From Bacteroidia bacterium (lineage in GTDB: Bacteria; Bacteroidota; Bacteroidia; Bacteroidales; GWA2-32-17): DNA of 64,000 bases. Where the stretch lies: positions 62,001-126,000 of the forward strand of contig JACREQ010000105.1 in NCBI GenBank assembly GCA_016218155.1. The letters run 5' to 3'. Positions within the stretch are counted from its first letter, which is position 1, and every line of letters begins with the position of its first letter. A model generated the notes under the pieces. That model was given only the letters and a program-made list of their open reading frames with translations. It was not told the origin of the DNA and did no database searches. The position numbers were made by a program, and so were the translations under genes. Of this stretch, positions 21,794 through 30,668 are shown piece after piece.

Positions 21794-21824
21794 TTGTATT
21801 TTTTCCAAAATTCAATTAGGTTTG
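21794..21824 (+). promoter_or_regulatory. promoter of the EF-G paralogue gene
   Basis: TTG (21794-21796), a 20-bp spacer and TAGGTTTG (21817-21824) match the Bacteroidota promoter consensus. The predicted leader is roughly 45 nt. It fires away from the str promoter, so the two EF-G genes can be controlled separately. Confidence 0.65.
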
Positions 21825-21876
21825 TAACCTTTTTGAAAAAGAATGCGCGTAAAACAATTAATTTAATAAGAAGAAA

Positions 21877-24036
21877 ATGAAAGTTTATCAAACCGAGCAA
21901 ATCAGAAATATTGTATTTGTTGGTAATTCATCCTCAGGGAAAACCACACTTGGAGAGGCTATGCTATTTGAAGGTGGAACGATTAGCCGTCGTGGCGATA
22001 TAGGTAATAAAAGTACTGTTTCAGACTTTTATGATATTGAACATCACAATGGTTGCTCTATTTATTCAGCTTTACTTCAGACAGAATATCTTGATAAAAA
22101 GATAAACATTTTAGACACACCTGGTTTTGACGATTTTAACAACGCTATATTCTCATCATTTAAAGTTGCCGATACAGCTGTATTGTTAGTTAATGCACAA
22201 AACGGAATTGAGGTTGGCACTCAGATTCAAATGCGTTATGTTGAGAAAATGGAAAAACCATTAATTATTGTAATTAATCAGGTTGACCATGATAAAGCAA
22301 ATATTGAAGCAACATCTGAAGCTATAAAATCATTTTTCGGAAATAAAGCAGCATTGGTTCAATTTCCAGTAAACACCGGTAGTGGATTTAATTCAATTAT
22401 CGATGTATTGAAAATGAAAATGCTTAAATATGGTGCTGACGGTGGTAAAGCTGAATTAGTAGACATACCAGCAGAACATATGGCTCAGGCAGAAGAATTA
22501 CGCAATAAACTTATTGAAACTGCTGCTGAAAACGAAGAAGCATTAATGGAAAAATTCTTCGAAACTGGCACATTAGACGAAGCTGAAGTTGCTCGTGGTA
22601 TTAAACTTGGCATAATGAACCGTTCATTATATCCTGTTTTCTGCACATCTGCAAAAAAGAATATGGGTGTTGGAAGATTAATGGAATTTATCGGAACAAG
22701 CGGACCATCTCCTATTGATGTTCCTGCTCCAAAAACAACCGATGGAAAAGAAGTAAAAATTGATTCAAAAGGACCAATTTCTGTTTTTGTTTTCAAAACT
22801 TCTATTGAGCAACACATTGGTGAAATAAACTACTTTAAAGTAATATCAGGTGAATTAACTGAAGGTACCGATTTGGTAAATAACAATTCACTTAGTAAAG
22901 AAAGAATGGCACAGCTTTTAACAGTTGCCGGAAAAACAAGAAATAAAATTGAAAAGATTGTTGCCGGAGATTTAGGTGCTACTGTAAAATTAAAAAATAC
23001 AAAGTTTAACCAGACTATGTCTGCTTCAAACAACGATTTTACATTTGAACCTATTCCTTTTCCTGAGCCTCGTTTCCGCACCGCTATTAAGGCAGTAAGT
23101 GAAAACGATGATGAAAAATTAGGTGAAGCATTAAACAGAATGCATGTTGAAGATCCAAGTATTCAGATTGAATATTCAAAAGAGTTAAAACAAATTATTA
23201 TTTCCGGTCAGGGCGAATATCATTTAAATATCATGAAATGGCATTTAGATAATATTTATAAAATACCTACAGAATTTTTAGCTCCAAAAATTCCATACCG
23301 CGAAACTATTACTAAACCTGCTCAGGCAGACTACAGACATAAAAAACAATCAGGTGGTGCAGGACAATTTGGCGAAGTACATATTGTTATTGAACCATAC
23401 ACTGATGGAATGGCTAACCCAACTAAATACAAATTCGGCGCAAAAGAAATCAACATTTCAGTGAGAGGAAAAGAAGAGCACGATCTTGCTTGGGGTGGTA
23501 AATTAGTTTATTTAAACTGTATTGTTGGAGGTTCAATCGAAGCTCGTTTCTTACCTGCAATTTTAAAAGGTATTATGGAGAAAATGGAAGAAGGTCCACT
23601 TACAGGTTCTTATGCCCGTGATATCCGCGTAGCTGTTTACGACGGTAAGATGCACCCTGTTGATTCAAACGAAATCTCTTTCCGCCTAGCTGGTAGAAAC
23701 GCATTCAGAGAAGCATTTAAAAATGCCGGTCCAAGAATTATGGAACCTGTGTACGATGTTGAAGTATGGGTACCAAGCGAAAAAATGGGTGATGTTATGA
23801 GTGACCTTCAAACCCGTCGTGCAATTGTACAGGGAATGAGCAGCGAAAAAGGTTTTGAAGTTATTAAAGCTAAAGTTCCTTTGGCTGAAATGAACAAATA
23901 CTCCACTGCTTTAAGTTCTATTACAAGCGGACGTGCTATTTATACAATGAAATATGCTGAATACGCTCAGGTTCCTGGCGAATTACAGGACAAATTGCTT
24001 AAGGAATACGAAGCACAGGAAAAAGAAGAAGAATAG
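21877..24036 (+). CDS. EF-G paralogue with degenerate GTPase motifs (EF-G2-like)
   Basis: The 719-residue protein is colinear with EF-G across all domains, including domain IV (GQFGEVHIVIEPYTDGM) and domain V (PLAEMNKYSTALSSITSGRA). Its G domain is unusual. The P-loop GNSSSGKTT (16-24) is kept. Switch I, normally RGITI, reads NGCSI (59-63). The DTPGH motif reads DTPGF (80-84), replacing the catalytic His by Phe. NKxD reads NQVD (134-137). This points to nucleotide binding with poor or no GTP hydrolysis. Bacteroides thetaiotaomicron has an EF-G2 reported to act in translocation without GTPase activity and to matter under carbon starvation; this is likely the same family. A TetQ-like ribosomal protection protein is less likely because of its divergence and context. 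It has its own promoter and terminator. Confidence 0.85.
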   Translation: MKVYQTEQIRNIVFVGNSSSGKTTLGEAMLFEGGTISRRGDIGNKSTVSDFYDIEHHNGCSIYSALLQTEYLDKKINILDTPGFDDFNNAIFSSFKVADTAVLLVNAQNGIEVGTQIQMRYVEKMEKPLIIVINQVDHDKANIEATSEAIKSFFGNKAALVQFPVNTGSGFNSIIDVLKMKMLKYGADGGKAELVDIPAEHMAQAEELRNKLIETAAENEEALMEKFFETGTLDEAEVARGIKLGIMNRSLYPVFCTSAKKNMGVGRLMEFIGTSGPSPIDVPAPKTTDGKEVKIDSKGPISVFVFKTSIEQHIGEINYFKVISGELTEGTDLVNNNSLSKERMAQLLTVAGKTRNKIEKIVAGDLGATVKLKNTKFNQTMSASNNDFTFEPIPFPEPRFRTAIKAVSENDDEKLGEALNRMHVEDPSIQIEYSKELKQIIISGQGEYHLNIMKWHLDNIYKIPTEFLAPKIPYRETITKPAQADYRHKKQSGGAGQFGEVHIVIEPYTDGMANPTKYKFGAKEINISVRGKEEHDLAWGGKLVYLNCIVGGSIEARFLPAILKGIMEKMEEGPLTGSYARDIRVAVYDGKMHPVDSNEISFRLAGRNAFREAFKNAGPRIMEPVYDVEVWVPSEKMGDVMSDLQTRRAIVQGMSSEKGFEVIKAKVPLAEMNKYSTALSSITSGRAIYTMKYAEYAQVPGELQDKLLKEYEAQEKEEE

Positions 24037-24054
24037 ATTTCTGTTTATCATATC

Positions 24055-24079
24055 AAAACCCGGTCAAAAGCCGGGTTTT
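24055..24079 (+). terminator. terminator after the EF-G paralogue
   Basis: A 9-bp stem (AAAACCCGG with CCGGGTTTT) encloses a 7-nt loop 19 bp past the stop codon. The T-run is short but part of the stem end, so termination is plausible. Confidence 0.7.
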
Positions 24080-24166
24080 GTGATTTATATTTGTAAATAA
24101 AAATCTGCTAGGTTACAAACTAAGCTGAGAATTTGTATATTTATACATTATAAAAAAATATAGACT

Positions 24167-25039
24167 ATGAAAACAACTACAATTATTATATTATCATTAA
24201 TTATAAGTAATAGTCTTTTTTCTCAAACAGATAACAATAATCAGAACAAGAGAGAAACATGGTACGAAGCACAACCTAAGGGGATGTCGTTTATTGGTCA
24301 GGGAACATATAGCAGAACAGTAATTATTAAAAATGACACTGTAATTTATAAAGCTTCAGTAGCACCATTCTGGATGAGTAATGAAATTACGAATAAAGAA
24401 TTCAGAGAATTTATATCAGCATTAAGTCTCACACCTAATGATAGTCTGTGCTGGATTAATTATAATTCTAATAATAATCAATCAACAAATAACAAATCGC
24501 ACTCATGCATATCATATTCTGACGCTTCTAAAAATTTAATTGATACAACAATTTTTAAAAATGAGAATACTAGATACAAAAATTATTTTAGCAATAAAGA
24601 ATTTGACGACTATCCAATTGTTGGTGTATCATATAACGGAGCAAAATTTTATTGTATGTGGAAAACCCAAATTGAAATTGAAAAATTAAAGAAAGATGGC
24701 AAAACCCCTTATATGAATGACTATCGTGTTCCGGTCGAAGAAGAATGGTATTATGCGGCTTCAATGCCAATGTTAAAAGAAAAAACAAACAACAATAATT
24801 TGCAAAAAGTTAATTCCGGAGAAAGAAGTAAAAACAGTTTATATCATTTTTCTGATAATGTCTCAGAATGGACGAGCACTAATTCAGACAATGAACTTAA
24901 CAATTCAAATGTAGTATTAGGTGGATCTTGGAAAGACAATGCTGATGTAAATAATAGATTCTCTCTGGACAGAAATTCTAAAAATAATTATGTAGGATTT
25001 AGGATTGTTAGGACTTATATTTCAAATATAAAAAACTAA
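24167..25039 (+). CDS. secreted FGE/SUMF1-domain protein (GldJ/GldK-like)
   Basis: The 290-residue product has a signal peptide (hydrophobic to NSLFSQ) and no lipobox Cys. The remainder fits the formylglycine-generating-enzyme/SUMF1 fold: GMSFIGQGTY, APFWMSNEITNKEFREFI, YPIVGVSYNGAKFYCMW, YRVPVEEEWYYAA, DNVSEWTS, VLGGSWKD and the terminal VGFRIVRTY. In Bacteroidota this fold is shared by the gliding/T9SS lipoproteins GldJ and GldK, which are larger and lipid-anchored. The paired catalytic Cys of true FGE are not evident, so a structural rather than enzymatic role is more likely. It is followed by two more secreted proteins on the same strand, but gaps of 50-60 bp leave operon structure open. 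Confidence 0.75.
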   Translation: MKTTTIIILSLIISNSLFSQTDNNNQNKRETWYEAQPKGMSFIGQGTYSRTVIIKNDTVIYKASVAPFWMSNEITNKEFREFISALSLTPNDSLCWINYNSNNNQSTNNKSHSCISYSDASKNLIDTTIFKNENTRYKNYFSNKEFDDYPIVGVSYNGAKFYCMWKTQIEIEKLKKDGKTPYMNDYRVPVEEEWYYAASMPMLKEKTNNNNLQKVNSGERSKNSLYHFSDNVSEWTSTNSDNELNNSNVVLGGSWKDNADVNNRFSLDRNSKNNYVGFRIVRTYISNIKN

Positions 25040-25102
25040 AAGACCAGGCAACCTATTTCAGGCTTGTTTGTCTTATAATTAAATCCTTTAAATAATAATT
25101 CT

Positions 25103-25732
25103 ATGAAAAAGCCAGCATTTCTTTTTTTAGTAGCATTATTAGCAATAAGCATAAATGCCACATGCCAGACATTTTATTACGTTGGAGGTATACAGATTAT
25201 TCCAACAAATCCTACTACAGCCGATATTATTAAAGTAAAACTATTTGGGAATTTTGCCAGTACCGGATCATACATCGTTAACCATGACATTAATATTAAT
25301 AACTTTCAGGTTAACTTAACCATTAATTGCAATGATCAGGGTGGACTTACTGTAATTGTACCTCATGATACTGCATTCACAATCGGAATGCTTCCTGCAG
25401 GAACATATACTATTAATCTATCAGGAATAGGCATTGGTGATTACGCACCAGCAATAGATAAAACTTTTGTTGTTACCTCACCAAGTGTAATTGAAGAAAA
25501 TAATTTAATAAAACCATCATTTATTTATCCCAACCCATGCACAAATTATATTTCTGTAAAAAATAACAAATCATCAGATTTTGAATTATACAATTATAAT
25601 GGTGCTTTAATTCTTGAAAAGAAAATTGCAAACAATGGCATAATTGACTTAACAGATATGGAGCATGGCATTTATTTTATTAAAATAATTACGGATAACG
25701 GAATAGAATGTCAAAAAATAATTAAACAATAA
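25103..25732 (+). CDS. small secreted T9SS cargo protein of unknown function
   Basis: The 209-residue protein has a signal peptide (MKKPAFLFLVALLAISINAT, then CQTF). Its short middle domain is rich in Thr, Ile and Asn and I recognise no family in it. It ends in a type A sorting domain of the type IX secretion system: FIYPNPCTNYISVKN, ELYNYNGALI, LTDMEHGIYFIKI and a basic C-terminus IIKQ. It should therefore cross the outer membrane through T9SS. A Cys occurs just after the signal core (ATCQ), so a lipoprotein is conceivable though not typical. The middle may be a beta-sandwich. Function is not assigned. Confidence 0.75.
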   Translation: MKKPAFLFLVALLAISINATCQTFYYVGGIQIIPTNPTTADIIKVKLFGNFASTGSYIVNHDININNFQVNLTINCNDQGGLTVIVPHDTAFTIGMLPAGTYTINLSGIGIGDYAPAIDKTFVVTSPSVIEENNLIKPSFIYPNPCTNYISVKNNKSSDFELYNYNGALILEKKIANNGIIDLTDMEHGIYFIKIITDNGIECQKIIKQ

Positions 25733-25788
25733 CAATCGGTTTTTAAATAATGATGAGTTATATTTACTTATAATTAAATACAACAATT

Positions 25789-26934
25789 ATGAAAACAAAA
25801 CTTTTACTATTTTTAGCTTTCTCAATTATTATTTCGGTAACAGCAAAAGCACAGTGGATAAATAAATCGTTTACTTTTCAAACAAAGCTCAGACAATACA
25901 GAATATACAAACCTGCTATTTATAATGCTGCAAATCCGGCTTCTCTGGTTTTAACTTTACATGGTTTGGGCGATAACATGACAAACTTTAGTACAATTGG
26001 TATGAACTATGTTGCCGACACTGCAAATATTATAGTAATTGTTCCTCAGGCTTATACCGATCCATTTGCAGGAGCAGCCTGGAATTCAGGTGCAGGATCA
26101 TCTGGTTATTATCCAAATGCAACAATTAATGACATGGCTTTTTTAAATGCACTAATTGATACAGCTATTGCAAACTATGCTATAGACCAAAGCAGAATAT
26201 ATATTTGTGGATTCTCGATGGGTGGTTTTATGACTGAGCGTATGGCATGCGAATCAAACACAAGAATTGCTGCTTTTGCATCTGTTGCAGGAACAATTGG
26301 TATTGGCTTAACACAATGCAATCCCGGTCGTGCAATTCCAATAGCTCATTTTCATGGAACAGCAGATGGTACTGTTTCTTACTCTGCAAATACATATGGA
26401 ATAAATACCGATTCTCTTATAAATTTCTGGGTTGATAACAACCTTTGCAATACAACACCAACAACTACAACATTTCCAGATTTAGTTGCCGATGGCTTTA
26501 CTGTTGATCATTATGTTTACCCAAACGGACAACAAAATTCAATTGTAGAGCTTTTTAAAGCAAATGGTGCCGACCATCAATGGCTTTACCCACCTGCAAA
26601 CGATATTTCATATACAATTGAAATATGGAAATTTTTCAGAAGATATACGCTTTCCACAAGCAATGTAATGCCTGTAACAAATAATCAAAATATTTCTGTT
26701 TATCCCAGTCCTGCAAAAGATTTAATTAATATTATCCTTCCACAATCATGCATTGGAAATAACTATAACATTAAACTCATAAATATTTACGGGCAAACTG
26801 TTATTTCAAAATCATTCTCGGGTAACGAATACTCTTTATTGTTAAATAACAAAGCAGTTAAATCTGGTATTTATTTTTTGAAAGTAAATGGTAACGGGGT
26901 TAATAATTCGAAAAAAGTATTGATAGAAAAATAA
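25789..26934 (+). CDS. secreted CE1-like esterase with T9SS sorting domain
   Basis: The 381-residue protein starts with a signal peptide ending in AKAQ. It has an alpha/beta-hydrolase domain of the polyhydroxybutyrate depolymerase/feruloyl esterase type (CE1, LpqC). Visible elements are the oxyanion region LVLTLHGLGDN, the nucleophile elbow CGFSMGGFM (Ser143), HGTADGTV (Asp193) and GADHQW (His263), a complete catalytic triad. From about residue 295 it has a type A T9SS sorting domain (SVYPSPAKDLINI, GIYFLKVNGNG, KKVLIEK). It probably acts outside the cell on ester linkages of plant polysaccharides or polyesters; the substrate is inferred only. The 54-bp gap before it could allow an independent promoter. 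Confidence 0.85.
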   Translation: MKTKLLLFLAFSIIISVTAKAQWINKSFTFQTKLRQYRIYKPAIYNAANPASLVLTLHGLGDNMTNFSTIGMNYVADTANIIVIVPQAYTDPFAGAAWNSGAGSSGYYPNATINDMAFLNALIDTAIANYAIDQSRIYICGFSMGGFMTERMACESNTRIAAFASVAGTIGIGLTQCNPGRAIPIAHFHGTADGTVSYSANTYGINTDSLINFWVDNNLCNTTPTTTTFPDLVADGFTVDHYVYPNGQQNSIVELFKANGADHQWLYPPANDISYTIEIWKFFRRYTLSTSNVMPVTNNQNISVYPSPAKDLINIILPQSCIGNNYNIKLINIYGQTVISKSFSGNEYSLLLNNKAVKSGIYFLKVNGNGVNNSKKVLIEK

Positions 26935-26973
26935 AACAAATCAAATGAGTAATTATTTGCAAAGGGATAAATT

Positions 26974-27489
26974 TTAAACAATTCTCGTCATATTTATCTC
27001 TTGAATACAATTTTTCACTCTCTCCTCACCTTCGCCTTTTACAATAAAGTAAGGAATATTTAAAGCTTCTATTTCTTTTTTATACCAATCAAAAAAGTAT
27101 TCTCTTAGTTCAGGATTTTCGCGAACCGGATCAAATTCCCAGGGCAAATCGGGATAACATAATATGTATAAAGTGCGCGGAGTATTTTTAATTGCTTCGT
27201 TTATCCAATCGGGACAAGAATTATAAACATGCAGAAGCCAGACTTTAGTAATAATTAAATCGGTATCAATAAAAAGCACATCATTATTTTTCGCTAATTC
27301 TTCTTCTAAATCAATTTGTTTTTTAGCAATGTGCAAAACATCATCATTAGTATATGGTCGATTTAAGTTTTCAATATACGTACGTGCATATTCCGGCAAC
27401 CATTGTGTATTATAGTGTTCTGCCAGTTTCTGGCAAATAGTCGTTTTCCCTGTCGACTCAGGTCCTATTACTACTATTCGCTTTTGCAT
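26974..27489 (-). CDS. NadR-like nicotinamide riboside kinase (AAA_28 type)
   Basis: The product (171 residues from the ATG at 27489; an ATG at 27507 would add six) has a P-loop GPESTGKTT near the N-terminus, then LPEYARTYIENLNRPY, FIDTDLIITKVW and PWEFDPVRENPELREYFFDW. This pattern is the ribosylnicotinamide kinase domain of NadR. The family enzyme phosphorylates nicotinamide riboside to NMN. The NMN adenylyltransferase and HTH domains of full NadR are absent, so it is a kinase-only form. It overlaps the upstream pnuC by 16 bp, which strongly supports the function: uptake followed by phosphorylation trapping. Confidence 0.88.
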   Translation of the reverse strand: MQKRIVVIGPESTGKTTICQKLAEHYNTQWLPEYARTYIENLNRPYTNDDVLHIAKKQIDLEEELAKNNDVLFIDTDLIITKVWLLHVYNSCPDWINEAIKNTPRTLYILCYPDLPWEFDPVRENPELREYFFDWYKKEIEALNIPYFIVKGEGEERVKNCIQEINMTRIV

Positions 27490-28067
27490 AGCATAGATTT
27501 TTTCCATGAATTATAACCTACAAAAGCCAGAACGGTTAACACGGTAAATAAAACTATTGTTGGATATAATCCCTTGTAAATATACACTCCAACACATGCA
27601 GCATCAACTACTATCCACACTAACCAGTTCTCTATTTTCTTTTTAGCAAGTAACCAAGTTGCAATAAAACTAAGAGCTGTAACAAATGCATCAACATATG
27701 GCACGTCAGTATTTGTATATTTCTTTAAAACATATGCCATAGCAAAGAACAATGCAACAAATATCACAAAAAGCTTTATTATAAGACTTTTACTGCACAC
27801 TGTTATTTTAAGTTCGCTTCCTTTGTTCTTTATTTTACCTGATTGCCAGTAATACCATCCATAAATACTAACTACTAAATAATAAAGTTGCAAACTAACT
27901 TCAGCATATAACAGTGCATTAAAATAAACAAAAATATAAAGAATAACATTAATCAAACTAATTGGCCAGAAAATTACTTTTTCTTTAATCTGAAAATAGA
28001 TTGCAATTAATCCGGTTAATGCTCCAGCAACCTCAACCCAATTCTTAATAAGCCAATCTAAGATCAT
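27474..28067 (-). CDS. pnuC: PnuC-type nicotinamide riboside transporter
   Basis: The 197-residue protein is hydrophobic with about seven to eight membrane spans. It shows the PnuC pattern: a W-rich segment YGWYYWQSG, VDAFVTALSFIATWLLAKKK and ENWLVWIVVDAACVGVYIYK. PnuC carriers bring in nicotinamide riboside by facilitated diffusion, driven by phosphorylation by a NadR-type kinase. The following overlapping gene encodes just that kinase. Related PnuT carriers import thiamine and usually sit behind a TPP riboswitch; none is seen upstream here, so the NR role is preferred. Confidence 0.9.
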   Translation of the reverse strand: MILDWLIKNWVEVAGALTGLIAIYFQIKEKVIFWPISLINVILYIFVYFNALLYAEVSLQLYYLVVSIYGWYYWQSGKIKNKGSELKITVCSKSLIIKLFVIFVALFFAMAYVLKKYTNTDVPYVDAFVTALSFIATWLLAKKKIENWLVWIVVDAACVGVYIYKGLYPTIVLFTVLTVLAFVGYNSWKKSMLCKSE

Positions 28068-28117
28068 TATTGAATTAGGATTAAGAATTTATTCCACCGA
28101 GGCGGATTATGTTTTGT

Positions 28118-29713
28118 TTATGATTTTGAAAGTTTCTTAGAATACAATTTTTTATCATGAAGCACTTCAATAGCTTTCATATATTCTGGACGTGAAGGGT
28201 TAATAATTTCCCAGTATTCACTGTAGTTCCACAAATTATTTGCAATCATCCCTTTTACAAAAAGCTTCATATCATCTTTATTTTTTGCAATCTCGTCATC
28301 CTTTTTCTCAATACTATTTTTGGTAGCCATACTTACAAGACTATCAATCATAACATCGTCCACAATAAATTCGGTTTTAAACTTTGCAAAATCAGGATAT
28401 TTCTCTTTTAAGGTTGTACGATTATTGTCAATATAGGTAAGCACGTATTTATTAATGACTCCTTTTCTGATTAAACTTCTGTAATAATCAGAATATTGAT
28501 TGGTATCAAGCGGAATAAAGAAATCGGGCATAATACCACCACCACCATAAACATTACGTTTAGAATTCAAAGTTTGAAATTTTAAACTATCCGGAAAATG
28601 AATACTGTCTGCATGAATTAATTCTCCTTTGTTATATCTGTGAATAATATCTTTAGAATACTCCGAAAAGCCATTCTCATATGATTTTTGTATTAATCTG
28701 CCAGAAGGAGTATAATAACGTGCAACTGTAAGACGTATTAAGGAACCGTCAGGTAAGTTAAAAGGACGTTGAACCAATCCTTTCGCAAAAGTACGGCGAC
28801 CAATAATTACCCCCCTATCCCAGTCCTGTATTGCACCGGACACAATTTCACTTGCCGAAGCAGAGCCTTCATCAACCAATACAATTAAACGACCATCTGT
28901 CCACTCACCGGAATTTGTAGCTTTATAATCTGATCTTGGACTGTTGTTACCTTGTGTATAAACAACCATTTTCTTATCCTCAAGAAACTGATCGGCTAAA
29001 TCAACCGCAGTATTCAAATAACCCCCACCATTGCCGGTTAAATCTAAAACCAAATCCTTTGCACCAGCTTTTTTTAGTTTTGAAATTGCCTCGCCAAACT
29101 CAGTCATAGTTGTTGCAGAAAATCTGTCTAACTTAATATATCCAATTTCTTTATCAATCATGTATGATGCATTCAGGCTATAAATTGGAATTTTATCTCT
29201 TGAAATAGTATAATCGATTAGATCTTTTTCGTTTCTACGTGCAATAGAAACTGTTACAAGAGTTCCTTTTTTTCCTCTAAGCTTTTTAAAAACATCATTA
29301 TTTTTAATTTTAACACCAGCAACATTTACTCCATCTATTTGAATAATTCTGTCGCCTGCACGAATACCTAATTTTTCTGATGGTCCACCAGGAATAGGAT
29401 TTACAACCATAATAGTATCGTTATAAATATTAAACTGAACTCCTATTCCTTCAAAATTACCTTCCAAAGGTTCATTCATTTCTTTTACTTCATCAGCACT
29501 AACATAAACAGAGTGAGGATCAAGCTCTTTTAACATTTCAACAATTGCTGCTTCAACAAGTTTATCATTGCTAACAGTATCTACGTAAAACATATTTATT
29601 ACATCAAGTACCCTGCTTAACTTATATGAAGCTGCCTGATTGCCTACCTGAGAGAATCCGTTTAAGGAAACTAACAAAGCAAGAAAAGATATTATCAACT
29701 TAATTTTATGCAT
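28118..29713 (-). CDS. C-terminal processing protease, S41 family (CtpA/Prc-like)
   Basis: The 531-residue product (start at the ATG at 29713; a longer frame to 29785 lacks support) has a signal peptide ending near NGFSQ. A PDZ domain follows (IGVQFNIYNDTIMVVNPIPG to IQIDGVNV), then the S41 core with KDLVLDLTGNGGGYL, DEGSASASE (nucleophile Ser286) and RRTFAKGLVQRP (Lys311), 25 residues apart as in the Ser-Lys dyad of Prc/CtpA. Such tail-specific proteases work in the periplasm on envelope proteins. The C-terminal ~130 residues are the usual Bacteroidota extension. The gene has the same orientation as pnuC but lies upstream with a 50-bp gap. Confidence 0.93.
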   Translation of the reverse strand: MHKIKLIISFLALLVSLNGFSQVGNQAASYKLSRVLDVINMFYVDTVSNDKLVEAAIVEMLKELDPHSVYVSADEVKEMNEPLEGNFEGIGVQFNIYNDTIMVVNPIPGGPSEKLGIRAGDRIIQIDGVNVAGVKIKNNDVFKKLRGKKGTLVTVSIARRNEKDLIDYTISRDKIPIYSLNASYMIDKEIGYIKLDRFSATTMTEFGEAISKLKKAGAKDLVLDLTGNGGGYLNTAVDLADQFLEDKKMVVYTQGNNSPRSDYKATNSGEWTDGRLIVLVDEGSASASEIVSGAIQDWDRGVIIGRRTFAKGLVQRPFNLPDGSLIRLTVARYYTPSGRLIQKSYENGFSEYSKDIIHRYNKGELIHADSIHFPDSLKFQTLNSKRNVYGGGGIMPDFFIPLDTNQYSDYYRSLIRKGVINKYVLTYIDNNRTTLKEKYPDFAKFKTEFIVDDVMIDSLVSMATKNSIEKKDDEIAKNKDDMKLFVKGMIANNLWNYSEYWEIINPSRPEYMKAIEVLHDKKLYSKKLSKS

Positions 29714-29765
29714 ATTCAGAATTATATTAATTTTACAGAACGTAAAAATAATACATTTCTGCAAG

Positions 29766-29773
29766 TAAGTTTG
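29766..29773 (+). promoter_or_regulatory. possible -7 element for the 29813 gene pair
   Basis: TAAGTTTG matches the Bacteroidota -7 consensus and lies 40 bp before the ATG at 29813. No good TTG is found at the right distance upstream, so support is partial. Confidence 0.35.
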
Positions 29774-29812
29774 AGCTAAACACAAACAAATAACCTAATA
29801 AACTGATATGCT

Positions 29813-30013
29813 ATGAATTGCGATATCGAAAAAAATGTTAAAAACTGCAATTGCACTTATCCATGCAGCAGAAAAGGAAAATGTTGCGAATGTTTGGATT
29901 ATCACAGAAGTATGGGCGAATTACCGGCATGCTACTTTTCTTCAGGATATGAAAGAACCTATAATCGTTCAATTGACAACTATTTAAAATCAATTGGAAG
30001 AAAACAATTTTAA
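29813..30013 (+). CDS. small Cys-rich protein (DUF6485-like)
   Basis: The 66-residue product has a dense Cys pattern in the first half ([20 protein letters not shown]) and then [20 protein letters not shown]. Nine Cys in about 40 residues suggest a metal site, perhaps zinc or an iron-sulfur cluster. It resembles the small uncharacterised DUF6485 family found in Bacteroidota and Firmicutes. There is no signal peptide, so it is probably cytosolic. The next gene starts 3 bp after its stop, indicating cotranscription with the membrane zincin. Biological role unknown. Confidence 0.75.
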   Translation: MNCDIEKNVKNCNCTYPCSRKGKCCECLDYHRSMGELPACYFSSGYERTYNRSIDNYLKSIGRKQF

Positions 30014-30015
30014 AA

Positions 30016-30615
30016 ATGGATGAGAAATTAATTGACGAAATACCTGAAGATAAAATTTTACAGGACTATAAAACCGATTATTCTTTTAGTTATACAGAAT
30101 CAAATACCTTCAGTTTAATACTTTTTGGGTTTTCAGTGGTTTTCTTTGTAGGGATTTTTGGCATGATATGGGGTTTTGGTCACACATGGACAATAACCGA
30201 AAGAATAATATTTGATGTTTATATTACTGTTCCTGTATTAATAGCAGGTATTTTCGTTCACGAATTATTACATGCAATTACTCTTTTAATTTTTGCAGAC
30301 ATAAAAATTTCTGATTTAAAAGCCGGAATAAATTGGATTAATTTTACACCTTACGTTCATTGCAAGCATCCTATAAGCGTTAAAACATACAGAATAAGCA
30401 CAGCAACACCAGCAATATTAATGGGTTTTATTCCAACATTTACATCTATTATTATTGATTCTGTTCCTTTGTTATTATCTGGAATTCTGTTTATTGTTAC
30501 AGCAGGCTCCGATTTATATTCAATCTGGAAATTAAGAAAAGTAAAAGGTAATTATCTTGCCTCAGATCATCCGGACAGAGCCGGTTGTGTAGTTTTTGAA
30601 AATCCATTCGCATAA
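30016..30615 (+). CDS. membrane zincin-like protein (DUF3267 family)
   Basis: The 199-residue protein has four or so membrane segments and the sequence VHELLHAITLL (HExxH at residues 82-86) at the end of a hydrophobic helix. This is typical of the DUF3267 putative zinc metallopeptidases related to membrane-embedded proteases. Other family features are YVHCKHPISVKTYRIS and GSDLYSIWKL. Substrate and function are not known. It is coupled to the Cys-rich gene upstream by a 2-bp gap. A bidirectional terminator follows. Confidence 0.8.
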   Translation: MDEKLIDEIPEDKILQDYKTDYSFSYTESNTFSLILFGFSVVFFVGIFGMIWGFGHTWTITERIIFDVYITVPVLIAGIFVHELLHAITLLIFADIKISDLKAGINWINFTPYVHCKHPISVKTYRISTATPAILMGFIPTFTSIIIDSVPLLLSGILFIVTAGSDLYSIWKLRKVKGNYLASDHPDRAGCVVFENPFA

Positions 30616-30623
30616 TAAATAAA

Positions 30624-30649
30624 AAAGGCATCCTTTTCAGAATGCCTTT
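30624..30649. terminator. bidirectional terminator between convergent genes
   Basis: An 8-bp stem (AAAGGCAT with ATGCCTTT) with a 10-nt loop lies between the ends of the zincin gene (plus) and the large metalloprotease gene (minus). A-rich and T-rich flanks allow termination from both sides. Confidence 0.7.
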
Positions 30650-30668
30650 AATAATTCATTAATTATCA

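Larger units (their letters stand above)
21513..21876. other. divergent intergenic region between rpsL and the EF-G paralogue
   Basis: This 364-bp, very AT-rich gap has no open frame of note. It contains a near-consensus Bacteroidota promoter at each end, one for the ribosomal superoperon (minus) and one for the EF-G paralogue (plus). The middle (about 21600-21780) is simple AT-rich sequence in which I see no further structure. Confidence 0.7.

Noticed and set aside
28068-28117. Possible riboswitch upstream of pnuC
   Set aside because: The gap is only about 50 bp and shows neither TPP-box nor NAD-riboswitch-like elements.
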